Source: Prevotella sp. (GTDB lineage Bacteria; Bacteroidota; Bacteroidia; Bacteroidales; Bacteroidaceae). Taken from it: 64,000 bases of DNA. Where the stretch lies: the NCBI GenBank assembly GCA_017462915.1, contig JAFTQG010000038.1, positions 1-64,000 on the forward strand, in the 5' to 3' direction. The translations under genes and the position numbers were made by a program. Below are positions 52,401-60,489 of the stretch, in pieces. Position 1 is the first letter of the stretch; every line of letters begins with the position of its first letter. The notes beneath the pieces were generated by a model, which searched no databases, was not told where the DNA came from, and was given only the letters and a program-made list of their open reading frames with translations.

Positions 52401-53956
52401 TCTTCACGTATAGGGTCTATGGCAGGGTTTGTCACCTGTGCAAACTGCTGGCGGAAATAGTTGAAGAAGATCTGTGGCCGTTCGCTGATTATTGCCAGCG
52501 GAGTGTCATTACCCATGGCAGCCACAGGTTCCTGTCCTGTTGTCGCCATCGGGACAACGGTACGGTCAATGTCCTCCTGACCGAATCCGAAACTCAGCAG
52601 TTTACGGTCATAGTCAGCAACGGAGTTCTCCACATGCCTGCCGCTCTTCAGCTTCTCGAGCTGTATGCGGTTTGCCGAGAGCCATTCGCGGTAAGGATGC
52701 TCCTTGGCAAGGCACTCCTTTATCTCGCTGTCATAATATATCTTGCCTTCTTGCGTGTCGACGAGGAGGATTTTTCCCGGCTGAAGACGTCCCTTGCTCA
52801 CTATATCTCCTGGATCAAAATCCATTACGCCGACCTCACTCGCCACTACCATCATGCCTCCCTTTGTTATTGTATAACGGCTGGGGCGCAGGCCGTTTCT
52901 GTCGAGCATACCGCCGGCATAGCGTCCGTCGCTGAACAGCAGTGCGGCAGGGCCGTCCCATGGCTCCATCAGGATAGAGTGGTATTCGTAGAAAGCCTTC
53001 AGGTCTTCGCTGATAGGGTTCTTGTCATTGAAAGACTCCGGCACGAGTATCGCCATGGCCTGTGGCAGGGACAATCCGCTCATGATAAGGAACTCGAACA
53101 CATTGTCAAGGCTGGCAGAGTCGCTCATTCCCTCCTGCACTATAGGACGAATATCCTTTATGTCGCCAAGAGCATCACTCGACAATACACTTTCACGGGC
53201 TTTCATCCATCCGCGGTTGCCACGTATGGTGTTTATCTCGCCGTTGTGTGCCAGCAGACGGAACGGCTGCGCCAGTTTCCATTTGGGGAAAGTGTTGGTG
53301 GAGAAGCGTGAATGCACCAATGCCAGTCCGCTTGTGAAATACGGACTTGAAAGGTCTGGGAAATATCTGCGCAGCTGTCCGCTGGTCAGCATTCCCTTGT
53401 AGATTATATCCTTTGTGCTCAGCGAGCAGATGTAGAAGTCCTCATCCTCGATGCGGTTCTCTATTCTCTTCCTTACCTTATATAATATACGTTCAAATAC
53501 CGGCACCTGTTCCTCGCTTGCACCTGTCACGAATATCTGCTTGATGTCGGGCTCCGCAAGGCGCGCTCCCTCTCCGAGCACCTCGGGACATGTAGGCACG
53601 CTCCGCATGTGCATGAGTGTCAGTCCTTCACGCTCTATCTCCTCTATCATTATGCTGAGGATGCTCTCCTGTCGCTGCGGGTCTTTCGGCAGAAATACCA
53701 AGCCTGTTCCATACCTTCCTTTCTCAGGAACGGGAATGCCTTGCAGCAGGATAAACTCGTGTGGTATCTGTACCAAGAGACCTGCGCCGTCGCCGGTCTT
53801 GTCGCGTGTCTCTGCACCACGGTGCTCCATGTTTTCCAATACTTTCAAGGCATTGTCCACCAGTTCATGGCTCTTGCCGCCATTGATGTTCACCACCATG
53901 CCGATACCGCAAGCGTCGTGCTCCATATCGGCTCTGTACAATCCTTTTGCCATCAT
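49472..53956 (-). CDS. gltB: Glutamate synthase large subunit
   Basis: 1494 residues; makes two glutamates from glutamine and 2-oxoglutarate. An N-terminal class II amidotransferase domain whose nucleophile is the Cys in MEHDACGIGMV (residue 16), so a short propeptide is removed; then the central and FMN-binding domains (AKPGEGGQLPGFKV, VISGAEGGTGASP), the 3Fe-4S cysteines in CVMMRKCNTNTCPVG, and the C-terminal beta-helix (GxxGx repeats with GKTGRNFAAGMSGGVAY). The ATG overlaps the dapL stop (4 bp), tying glutamate supply to an aminotransferase that uses it. Confidence 0.98.
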   Translation of the reverse strand: MMAKGLYRADMEHDACGIGMVVNINGGKSHELVDNALKVLENMEHRGAETRDKTGDGAGLLVQIPHEFILLQGIPVPEKGRYGTGLVFLPKDPQRQESILSIMIEEIEREGLTLMHMRSVPTCPEVLGEGARLAEPDIKQIFVTGASEEQVPVFERILYKVRKRIENRIEDEDFYICSLSTKDIIYKGMLTSGQLRRYFPDLSSPYFTSGLALVHSRFSTNTFPKWKLAQPFRLLAHNGEINTIRGNRGWMKARESVLSSDALGDIKDIRPIVQEGMSDSASLDNVFEFLIMSGLSLPQAMAILVPESFNDKNPISEDLKAFYEYHSILMEPWDGPAALLFSDGRYAGGMLDRNGLRPSRYTITKGGMMVVASEVGVMDFDPGDIVSKGRLQPGKILLVDTQEGKIYYDSEIKECLAKEHPYREWLSANRIQLEKLKSGRHVENSVADYDRKLLSFGFGQEDIDRTVVPMATTGQEPVAAMGNDTPLAIISERPQIFFNYFRQQFAQVTNPAIDPIREDLVMSLTEYIGAVGTNILTPDPINCKMVRLPQPVLTNTQLDILCNIRYKGFKTKKLAMLFDIDKGESGLRQAIDKLCHEAETSVDEGVNYIILSDRDIDEHHAAIPSLLAVSAVHHHLINVQKRVRTALIVESGEIREVMHAALLLGYGASAICPYMTFAVLDNLVKRNKIQEGYATAEENYIKAVDKGLKKIMSKMGISTIRSYRGAKIFESVGLSEELLRSYFGTEVSTIGGIGLRDIAKDAIRLHDTAFQTGDTNEFLPNNGQFSYRKDGIAHAWNPDTIANLQIATRLGSYKKFKEWEQLVDEKHSPIFIRDYFGLKKAAQPIPLEEVESVESIVKHFVTGAMSFGALSIEAHEALALAMNRLGTRSNTGEGGEDNARYTAEIDGVSLSSKTKQIASGRFGVTAEYLVNAEEIQIKVAQGAKPGEGGQLPGFKVNDIIAKTRNAIAGISLISPPPHHDIYSIEDLAQLIFDLKNINPTAAVSVKLVAESGVGTIAAGVAKAKADLIVISGAEGGTGASPASSMRFAGIPPEIGLAEAQQTLLLNGLRSQVRLQTDGQLKTAKDVIIMAMLGADEFSFGTLPLIVLGCVMMRKCNTNTCPVGVATQDEKLRERFMGKADYVVNFFTFLAEHVREYLSELGVRKLKDIIGRTDLIDVHSADAATKQGTLDFSRLLHLPDTDQPRCWDRSGFTTVEGVKDEAIINAAAPAIEQGEVVNLEYAIKNTDRAVGTMLSGVIARRYGEAGLPDDTVNIRFKGSAGQSFGAFAVRGMSLRLEGETNDYFGKGLSGGRISILPPVRSSADFVAEDNIIAGNTGLYGATSGEMFVNGRVGERFAVRNSGAIAVIEGAGDHCCEYMTGGRVVVLGKTGRNFAAGMSGGVAYIYDRDHTFDYFCNMDMVEINLVEDSASRKELLELIRQHYLHTGSALAGQMLDNWQSYVTDFVQVVPIEYKRVLQEEQMAKLQQKIANMQRDY

Positions 53957-55188
53957 ATTGTCATCTGTCTTTTTATTCTTTCCAAAGCCTCCTTTGTCGC
54001 TTCATGCTGACCGAACGCTGTAAGTCTTACATATCCTTCTCCGGCAGGACCGAAACCTGCCCCAGGGGTACATACTACACATGCCTTGTGGAGCATCTCG
54101 TCGAAGAACTGCCATGAAGTCATGCCTTTTGGTGTACGTATCCATAGATATGGCGCATCCGTGCCGCCATATACCTCCAGTCCCATGTCGGTCAATGTCT
54201 CACGCATCATTCTCGCGTTCTGCATATAGTAGTCTATGGCTTGCTTGGTTTGCAGCTTTCCTGCCGGCGTGTATATCGCTTCGGCAGCCCGCTGGCTGAG
54301 ATAACTTGTGCCGTTGAACTTTGTCGACTGTCTGCGGTTCCATACGGGATTCAGTGCAATGCGCTGTCCGTCCTTTGTAGATGCAGTAACATCATGCGGC
54401 ACTACTGTGTATCCGCAACGTATGCCCGTGAAGCCGGCTGTCTTTGAGAAGCTATGGAACTCCACAGCGACACGGCGTGCCCCTTTTATCTCATAGATGC
54501 TGTGAGGGATGCTGTCGTCTTGTATATAAGCCTCGTATGCCGCATCGTAGAATATGAGTGCATCATGCTCCAGAGCATAGTCTACCCATTGCTGCAGTTC
54601 TTCTCTTGCGAGAGTCGTGCCTGTCGGATTGTTAGGATAGCATAGATATATGACATCCACATCCTCCTGTGGCAGTGCAGGCACGAATCCGTTCTCTGCG
54701 CAGCACGGCATATATACCACGTTTGACCAATGTCCGTCTGCACCAAGTTCTCCAGTCCTGCCTCCCATCACATTAGAGTCGATATACACAGGATAGATGG
54801 GATCTGTCACGGCAATACGCACATCCTTTCCCAGCAGTTCCTGGAAATTGCCCGTATCGCTCTTTGCACCATCGTTCACAAACACCTCGTCCTCACTTAT
54901 TTCTATGCCTCGGGCAAGGAAATCATTCTCCACAATAGCTTTCCGCAGAAATCCGTAGCCTCTCTCAGGGCCGTAACCTCTGAATGTCTCGGCATGTGCC
55001 ATCTCGTCGGCGGCCCTGTGTAACGCCTCCGTGACGGCAGGAATCAATGGTTGTGTCACATCGCCGATGCCGAGACTTATGACATCAGCTTCTGGGTTCT
55101 GGGTCTTGAAAGCCGTCACTTTCTGTGCAATCTCAGAGAAGAGATACGCACCAGGCAGTTTCAGAAAATCTTCATTAATATATGTCAT
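53953..55188 (-). CDS. dapL: LL-diaminopimelate aminotransferase
   Basis: 411 residues; PLP enzyme converting tetrahydrodipicolinate and glutamate directly to LL-diaminopimelate for lysine and peptidoglycan. The PLP lysine lies in FHSFSKTAGFTGIRCGY near 245-261; NNPTGTTL and the C-terminal YVRLTAFGQHEATKEAL are also typical. It uses glutamate as amino donor, consistent with the coupled gltB. It lies 5 bp downstream of dapF. Confidence 0.97.
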   Translation of the reverse strand: MTYINEDFLKLPGAYLFSEIAQKVTAFKTQNPEADVISLGIGDVTQPLIPAVTEALHRAADEMAHAETFRGYGPERGYGFLRKAIVENDFLARGIEISEDEVFVNDGAKSDTGNFQELLGKDVRIAVTDPIYPVYIDSNVMGGRTGELGADGHWSNVVYMPCCAENGFVPALPQEDVDVIYLCYPNNPTGTTLAREELQQWVDYALEHDALIFYDAAYEAYIQDDSIPHSIYEIKGARRVAVEFHSFSKTAGFTGIRCGYTVVPHDVTASTKDGQRIALNPVWNRRQSTKFNGTSYLSQRAAEAIYTPAGKLQTKQAIDYYMQNARMMRETLTDMGLEVYGGTDAPYLWIRTPKGMTSWQFFDEMLHKACVVCTPGAGFGPAGEGYVRLTAFGQHEATKEALERIKRQMTI

Positions 55189-55193
55189 GGCTT

Positions 55194-56024
55194 TTATATT
55201 TTGCTATATGGTAATTCAATGTCTCCTTCAAATGCAAATTCGGCAGGACCTGTCATGTACACATGGTTGTCTGCTTCCCGCCACTCTATGTCAAGCATTC
55301 CTCCGTCCATTATGATACGGCTTGTCCGTCCGCTGCGTCCTGACTGTGCCGCTGCCACAGCCGTTGCACACGCTCCTGTGCCGCATGCCATCGTTATGCC
55401 GCTGCCACGCTCCCAGACACGCACACGTGTACCGTTTCTGCGTACTGTGGCAAACTCTATATTGCAGCGTTCAGGAAAGGCGGCATGGTATTCCAGGAGT
55501 GAGCCCTCTGTGGCAACATCCACCGTATCAGCATTGTCGGCGAAGATTACATAATGCGGATTTCCCATTGACACAAAGATTCCTTCGGGCAGCAGGCCGT
55601 TGTCAGGAGCAAACTGGCAGGCGTTCTCAAACACAGGCTCGCCCATGTCCACTGTTACGGAATCCACTCCACCTTCCGGAGTCAAGTGCAAATCCAGCAC
55701 TTTGACTCCAGAAAGTGTGAGCAGACGAATTTGTGTTTGTGTTGTGAGCTTCTTTTCGTAAAGATATTTGCCTACACAACGGCTGGCGTTGCCACACATC
55801 ATGGCTTCCGAACCGTCTGCGTTGAAGATACGCATCGTGAAGTCTGCTTCGGGAGTGGAACATGCTCCTATGAGCACGAGACCGTCACTGCCAATGCCTT
55901 TATGGCGGTCGCTCCATAGTCGGGCCATAGCTTCAGGCTCCTTTATATTATATTTTAATGTATCAATATATATGTAGTCGTTGCCCGCTCCGTGCATCTT
56001 TGCAAAATGTATTTTATGTGTCAT
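55194..56024 (-). CDS. dapF: Diaminopimelate epimerase
   Basis: 276 residues from [21 protein letters not shown] (ATG at 56024); an upstream in-frame extension to 56087 lacks family similarity and crosses the promoter box. It epimerises LL- to meso-diaminopimelate. The two catalytic cysteines are visible in [10 protein letters not shown] and [13 protein letters not shown]. It is the first gene of the apparent nitrogen/DAP operon. Confidence 0.96.
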   Translation of the reverse strand: MTHKIHFAKMHGAGNDYIYIDTLKYNIKEPEAMARLWSDRHKGIGSDGLVLIGACSTPEADFTMRIFNADGSEAMMCGNASRCVGKYLYEKKLTTQTQIRLLTLSGVKVLDLHLTPEGGVDSVTVDMGEPVFENACQFAPDNGLLPEGIFVSMGNPHYVIFADNADTVDVATEGSLLEYHAAFPERCNIEFATVRRNGTRVRVWERGSGITMACGTGACATAVAAAQSGRSGRTSRIIMDGGMLDIEWREADNHVYMTGPAEFAFEGDIELPYSKI

Positions 56025-56073
56025 TGTGAGCCTGATTTTAGTTTTGTGTTTGCTGTTCTTTGTAAAGATGCTG

Positions 56074-56081
56074 CAAAGGTA
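56074..56081 (-). promoter_or_regulatory. Candidate -7 box for the dapF-dapL-gltB-gltD-glnN operon
   Basis: TACCTTTG reading leftwards, then C, about 50 bp before the dapF ATG. The -33 region has TTCA rather than TTTG at the expected place. Confidence 0.45.
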
Positions 56082-56184
56082 ATACATTTTGATAGAAAAA
56101 TGAAATTTTTATTGACATTTTTATGTAGAAATATACTAAAAACTTGATTTTTGTTCATAAATTCAAAATTTATTATACAAAATG

Positions 56185-56215
56185 TTGTACATATCGTTTA
56201 AAAAGTGTACCTTTG
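56185..56215 (+). promoter_or_regulatory. Promoter for the outer-membrane protein-glnB-amtB unit
   Basis: TTG (56185-56187), 20-nt spacer, TACCTTTG (56208-56215), then C; 64 bp before the ATG at 56280. It is divergent from the dapF operon promoter, only about 105 bp away, so a shared regulator could bind between them. Confidence 0.7.
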
Positions 56216-56279
56216 CCACCGAATTCATCGCAAGAGTATTGCATGGAAAGTACAACAACACAACACAAACAATTGAATT

Positions 56280-57002
56280 ATGGGAAAAATGGTAAAAAGA
56301 GCAGTCTTGATGACGATGGTTGCCATTCCGTTGGCAGCAAGTGCCCAGGACAAGGTTGAGGCCTCTTTGGGGGCTGATGTGGTCAGCGGTTATGTCTGGC
56401 GTGGTCAGGATCTCGGCAACGCTGCGGTACAGCCGTCCGCCTCGGTGTCTTACAAAGGCTTTTCTTTAGGTGTATGGGGCTCTTACGGCATCGTTGACTC
56501 TGATGATACCAAGGAACTTGATTTCACAGCGTCCTGGTCTTCAGGTGGATTCACGGTGTCTGTCACAGACTATTGGTTTTCGGGCATAGAAGGGTGTGAC
56601 CGCTATTTTCTCTATGATGCCCACAGGACGGCTCATGTCTTTGAGGCCAATGTCGGCTATGACTTCGGCAAATGTTCTGTTAACTGGTACACGAACTTTG
56701 CAGGCAGCGACTATCGTCCCGACGGCAAGCGTGCCTATTCATCTTATATTGAGGTCGCTGTGCCGTTCAAGTTAGGAGGATTGCAGTGGCATTCCGCGGT
56801 CGGAGCCGTGCCCTTCAAGTCTTCTTCAACCTATTGCGACGCGGCAGGCAATCCTGTTGACGGATTTGCCGTGACAAATGTCACTCTCGGCGTAAACCAT
56901 GATATCAAGATAACCGAGCATTTCTCGCTTCCAGTCTTCGCCTCAGTGACAGCCAATCCCAACAGCCAGAAGATGTACCTGACTTTCGGACTCTCGTTGT
57001 AG
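56280..57002 (+). CDS. Putative outer-membrane beta-barrel protein (TorF-like porin type)
   Basis: 240 residues. Signal peptide ending ...IPLAASAQ (about residue 22; the start could also be the Met at 56289). The mature part has alternating hydrophobic/aromatic strands (EASLGADVVSGYVWRGQDLG, SASVSYKGFSLGVWGSY, FEANVGYDFGKCSVNWYTNF) and ends in an aromatic/hydrophobic residue pattern (MYLTFGLSL), as expected for a barrel. The 'GADVVSGYVWRGQ' start is typical of TorF-type putative porins. The position before glnB and amtB suggests a part in uptake of a nitrogen compound; this is inference. Confidence 0.75.
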   Translation: MGKMVKRAVLMTMVAIPLAASAQDKVEASLGADVVSGYVWRGQDLGNAAVQPSASVSYKGFSLGVWGSYGIVDSDDTKELDFTASWSSGGFTVSVTDYWFSGIEGCDRYFLYDAHRTAHVFEANVGYDFGKCSVNWYTNFAGSDYRPDGKRAYSSYIEVAVPFKLGGLQWHSAVGAVPFKSSSTYCDAAGNPVDGFAVTNVTLGVNHDIKITEHFSLPVFASVTANPNSQKMYLTFGLSL

Positions 57003-57078
57003 CCAAGGCCATGAAGCCTTTCGTAAGGTAAAACGACCAATGTAAACAAACATGACACAAACTAAATATTAATGATGT

Positions 57079-57426
57079 ATGAAAAAGATTGAAGCAATTA
57101 TCCGCAAGACAAAGTTCGAGGATGTCAAGGAAGCCCTGCTTGGTTCGGATATCGACTGGTTTGAGTATCACAATGTGCACGGCATCGGGCAGAGCCGTGA
57201 GGAGAGGATTTACCGCGGCGTGCAGTATTCTACTGATGTCATAGAGCGTGTGGCCCTGACCATCGTCTGCCGCGACCAGTTTGCAGAACCTACGGTGAAT
57301 GTCATCCTGCGTGTAGCCCATACGGGCGAAATCGGTGACGGGCGGATATTCGTCAGTGACATCATCGACACATGGAGCATACGCACGGGAGAGAACGGCG
57401 ATACTGTATTGAGAGACAAGAAATAG
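57079..57426 (+). CDS. glnB: P-II family nitrogen regulator
   Basis: 115 residues; trimeric sensor of 2-oxoglutarate, ATP and ADP, which probably gates AmtB. N-terminal MKKIEAIIRKTKFEDVKEAL, T-loop EERIYRGVQYSTD (the Tyr corresponding to E. coli Tyr51 in YRGAEY is kept) and C-terminal HTGEIGDGRIFV with RTGENGDTVL. The stretch before YRG (HNVHGIGQSREER) differs from the usual VKGFGRQKG. It is 85 bp upstream of amtB, the usual pairing. Confidence 0.95.
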   Translation: MKKIEAIIRKTKFEDVKEALLGSDIDWFEYHNVHGIGQSREERIYRGVQYSTDVIERVALTIVCRDQFAEPTVNVILRVAHTGEIGDGRIFVSDIIDTWSIRTGENGDTVLRDKK

Positions 57427-57511
57427 CATCATCTCTCTGCTCTTCCATACATCTATATAAGTCTTGTAGGACTTTCAGGAACAAACAACAACACAAACAC
57501 AAAAACAATTA

Positions 57512-58771
57512 ATGATTATGAACGAATTAGGATTATCACTTGATACAGTATGGATGCTGCTGGCGGCAATATTGGTCTTTTTTATGCAGCCGGGCTTTGC
57601 CCTTTGCGAGGCAGGATTCACCCGTGGAAAGAATGCCGCCAATATCCTTATGAAGAACTTTGTGGACTTCATGGTAGGCTCGCTGCTGTTCTTCTTCATA
57701 GGCTTCGGCTTCATGTTCGGCAGTGACGGTGCCGGTTTTGTCGGTATGCCAAACTGGGGAGACCTCTCTTTCTACAAGAGCGACTTGCCTGTGGAAGGCT
57801 TCCTGATATTCGAGACAGTATTCTGCGCCACCTCAGCCACTATCGTCTCCGGAGCAATGGCAGAGCGCACGAAGTTCTCGATGTATCTGGTATACAGTGC
57901 CTTCATATCCTTGTTCATCTATCCTGTCGAGGGCCACTGGACATGGGGTGGCGGCTGGCTCTGCAATGATGCCGCCGACAGCTTCATGATGACTACCTTC
58001 GGCGCTGTATTCCATGACTTTGCCGGTTCGGCGATAGTACACAGTGTAGGTGGCGTATTGGCACTTATCGGAGCCATGGCTCTCGGTCCACGTCGCGGAA
58101 AATACGGAAAGAACGGCGAGAGCCGCGCCATTCCGGGCCACAACCTTGTGCTGGCAGCCCTTGGCGTGTTTATCCTCTGGATGGGATGGTTCGGCTTCAA
58201 TCCCGGCAGTCAGCTGGCAGCTTCAGGCGCAGTGAACCGTATCGCCATCTCACATGTCTTCCTTACCACCAATCTCGCTGCGGCAGCAGGCGGCATGGCT
58301 ACGATGTTCGTCACATGGCTCAAGTACGGCAAGCCTTCACTCTCCCTTACCCTCAACGGCATTCTGGCAGGTCTTGTCGGCATTACGGCAGGCTGTGATG
58401 TACTGTCTCCTGTCGGAGCGGTCGTCGTCGGTCTTGTCTGTGGCACGGTGCTTGTCTTCGCAATAGAATTCATCGACCGCAAACTGCATATCGACGACCC
58501 TATAGGTGCAGCGTCGGTGCACGGTGTCTGCGGCGTACTCGGCACACTCATGACAGGCCTGCTCTCCACCACACAGGGCCTTTTCTACGGCCATGGCTTC
58601 GGATTCCTTGGTGCAGAATGTTTCGGCATTCTCGTCATCGACTCATGGGCGGCCGTCTGTGGCGTGATACTCTTCTACGGTATCAAGAAGACACACGGTC
58701 TTCGTGTTGATGCCCGTATAGAGGAGGAAGGCCTCGATATCTACGAGCATGGTGAAAGTTGCTACAACTGA
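57512..58771 (+). CDS. amtB: Ammonium transporter
   Basis: 419 residues, 11 membrane segments, inner membrane. Signature FMQPGFALCEAGFTRGKNAANILMKN near 23-48; the pore histidines lie in FGAVFHDFAGSAIVHSVGG (first His) and ASVHGVCGVLGTL (second His). The C-terminal cytoplasmic tail (GLRVDARIEEEGLDIYEHGESCYN) contains the LD-x-x-x-HGE P-II-interaction motif. It conducts ammonium under nitrogen limitation. Confidence 0.97.
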   Translation: MIMNELGLSLDTVWMLLAAILVFFMQPGFALCEAGFTRGKNAANILMKNFVDFMVGSLLFFFIGFGFMFGSDGAGFVGMPNWGDLSFYKSDLPVEGFLIFETVFCATSATIVSGAMAERTKFSMYLVYSAFISLFIYPVEGHWTWGGGWLCNDAADSFMMTTFGAVFHDFAGSAIVHSVGGVLALIGAMALGPRRGKYGKNGESRAIPGHNLVLAALGVFILWMGWFGFNPGSQLAASGAVNRIAISHVFLTTNLAAAAGGMATMFVTWLKYGKPSLSLTLNGILAGLVGITAGCDVLSPVGAVVVGLVCGTVLVFAIEFIDRKLHIDDPIGAASVHGVCGVLGTLMTGLLSTTQGLFYGHGFGFLGAECFGILVIDSWAAVCGVILFYGIKKTHGLRVDARIEEEGLDIYEHGESCYN

Positions 58772-58780
58772 CACACTTTC

Positions 58781-58860
58781 GGGTTCAGACGGTTGTGCGG
58801 TCTTACGGTCATACGGGAAATGCCCGACCGTCCGCAAGCACCGCGCGGTCGTCTGACCTT
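58781..58860 (+). promoter_or_regulatory. Long hairpin with CGGT 8-bp repeat between amtB and pyrG
   Basis: GGTTCAGACG (58782-58791) pairs with CGTCTGACC (58850-58858), continued by G-U-rich pairs GTTGTGCGGT/ACCGCGCGGT and an inner CGGG-AAATG-CCCG hairpin. The left arm is a CGGT-family run (CGGTTGTG CGGTCTTA CGGTCATA CGG, 58790-58816). No T-run follows, so it is not an obvious terminator; it may act in the pyrG leader or simply be a repeat insertion. Confidence 0.45.
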
Positions 58861-58875
58861 ACAAAACTCTATATA

Positions 58876-60489
58876 ATGGAAACAAAGTATATTTTTATCA
58901 CAGGAGGCGTGACCTCGTCGCTCGGCAAAGGCATCATCTCTGCATCGCTGGGAAAACTGTTGCAGGCGCGAGGTTACAAGATTGCAATTCAGAAGTTCGA
59001 TCCCTACATCAATATCGATCCAGGAACGCTTAATCCTTATGAGCACGGCGAGTGTTACGTCACGGCCGACGGCATGGAGACCGACCTCGACCTGGGACAT
59101 TACGAGCGGTTTACAGGCATAGAGACCACACGTGACAACAGTGTGACGACAGGACGCATATACCTGAGCGTCATAGAGCGCGAGCGTCGTGGCGATTATC
59201 TCGGCAAGACCATCCAGGTCGTTCCGCATATTACGGACGAGATAAAGCGCAGGATACTCCTGAATGCTACAAAACAGCCGCTGGATTTCGTGATTACCGA
59301 GATAGGAGGTACTATCGGTGACATCGAGAGCCAGCCTTTCCTGGAAGCTATCCGTCAGCTGCGCTGGGAGTTAGGACGGCAGAGGGCGCTCAATGTCCAC
59401 CTTACCTATGTCCCTTATCTGGCAGCGGCTGGAGAGCTGAAGACCAAGCCTACGCAGACGAGCGTGAAACAGTTGCAGGGACTTGGCATACAGCCGGAGG
59501 TGTTGGTCCTGCGCACGGAACATCCGCTGGGCGAGGAACTGAGGGCAAAGGTGGCACATTTCTGCAACGTCGACATGGCGGCAGTGATTCAGAGCCAGGA
59601 CCTGCCGAGCATCTACGAGGTACCTGTCAATATGCAGCGACAGGGACTTGACGCCATCTGTCTCAGGAAAATGGGCGTGGAACCGGGAGAGACTCCTGAG
59701 CTGGGTCCGTGGCGTGACTTCCTGGAGCGCAGGAAAAAGGCTGTCAAGGAGATACGTATAGCCCTTGTCGGCAAGTATGATCTGCAGGATGCCTATAAGA
59801 GTATACTTGAGAGTCTGGCACATGCCGGCACATATAACGACCGCAAGGTCAAGGCTGTCTTCGTCAACAGCGAGGCCGTCTCCCGTGACAATGTCGCCGA
59901 GAAGCTCAGCGGCATGGCAGGCATTGTCATCTGCCCAGGCTTCGGCAACCGTGGCATAGAGGGCAAGATTGTCGCCGCCGAGTATGGCCGCACCCACGAT
60001 ATTCCTACCTTCGGAATATGTCTCGGTATGCAGATGATGGTGATAGAGTTCGCACGCAACGTCCTTGGCTGGAAGGATGCCAACAGCAGCGAGATGGACG
60101 CCGCGACACCTCATAATGTCATCGACATGATGGAGGAGCAGAAAGACATCACTCAGATGGGCGGCACCATGCGTCTCGGCGGTTATGACTGCGCACTTGT
60201 GGAGGGCAGCCGTACGTGGGAGGCATACGGAGAGCGTCCCGTCATCACCGAACGCCACCGCCACCGCTATGAGTTCAACAACAGATACCGGGCGGAATAT
60301 GAAGCCCACGGGATGAAATGCGTGGGCATAAATCCTGTCGCAGACCTTGTAGAGATAGTGGAAATGCCGGGATTGCGCTGGTATATAGGCACACAGTTCC
60401 ATCCTGAGTATTCGTCTACGGTGCTCCATCCGCATCCGTTGTTCATGTCGTTCGTTAAAGCCTGCATCCATGGAACAGCTGAAGCATGA
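58876..60489 (+). CDS. pyrG: CTP synthase
   Basis: 537 residues from METKYIFITGGVTSSLGKGI (ATG 58876; an upstream in-frame start at 58759 would overlap amtB and add an unrelated leader). It converts UTP and glutamine to CTP. Synthetase domain 1 to about 267 (GGVTSSLGKG, KFDPYINIDPGTLNPYEHGE); class I amidotransferase domain with GICLGMQMMVIEFARN and C-terminal FHPEYSS. It overlaps the next gene by 20 bp. Confidence 0.97.
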   Translation: METKYIFITGGVTSSLGKGIISASLGKLLQARGYKIAIQKFDPYINIDPGTLNPYEHGECYVTADGMETDLDLGHYERFTGIETTRDNSVTTGRIYLSVIERERRGDYLGKTIQVVPHITDEIKRRILLNATKQPLDFVITEIGGTIGDIESQPFLEAIRQLRWELGRQRALNVHLTYVPYLAAAGELKTKPTQTSVKQLQGLGIQPEVLVLRTEHPLGEELRAKVAHFCNVDMAAVIQSQDLPSIYEVPVNMQRQGLDAICLRKMGVEPGETPELGPWRDFLERRKKAVKEIRIALVGKYDLQDAYKSILESLAHAGTYNDRKVKAVFVNSEAVSRDNVAEKLSGMAGIVICPGFGNRGIEGKIVAAEYGRTHDIPTFGICLGMQMMVIEFARNVLGWKDANSSEMDAATPHNVIDMMEEQKDITQMGGTMRLGGYDCALVEGSRTWEAYGERPVITERHRHRYEFNNRYRAEYEAHGMKCVGINPVADLVEIVEMPGLRWYIGTQFHPEYSSTVLHPHPLFMSFVKACIHGTAEA

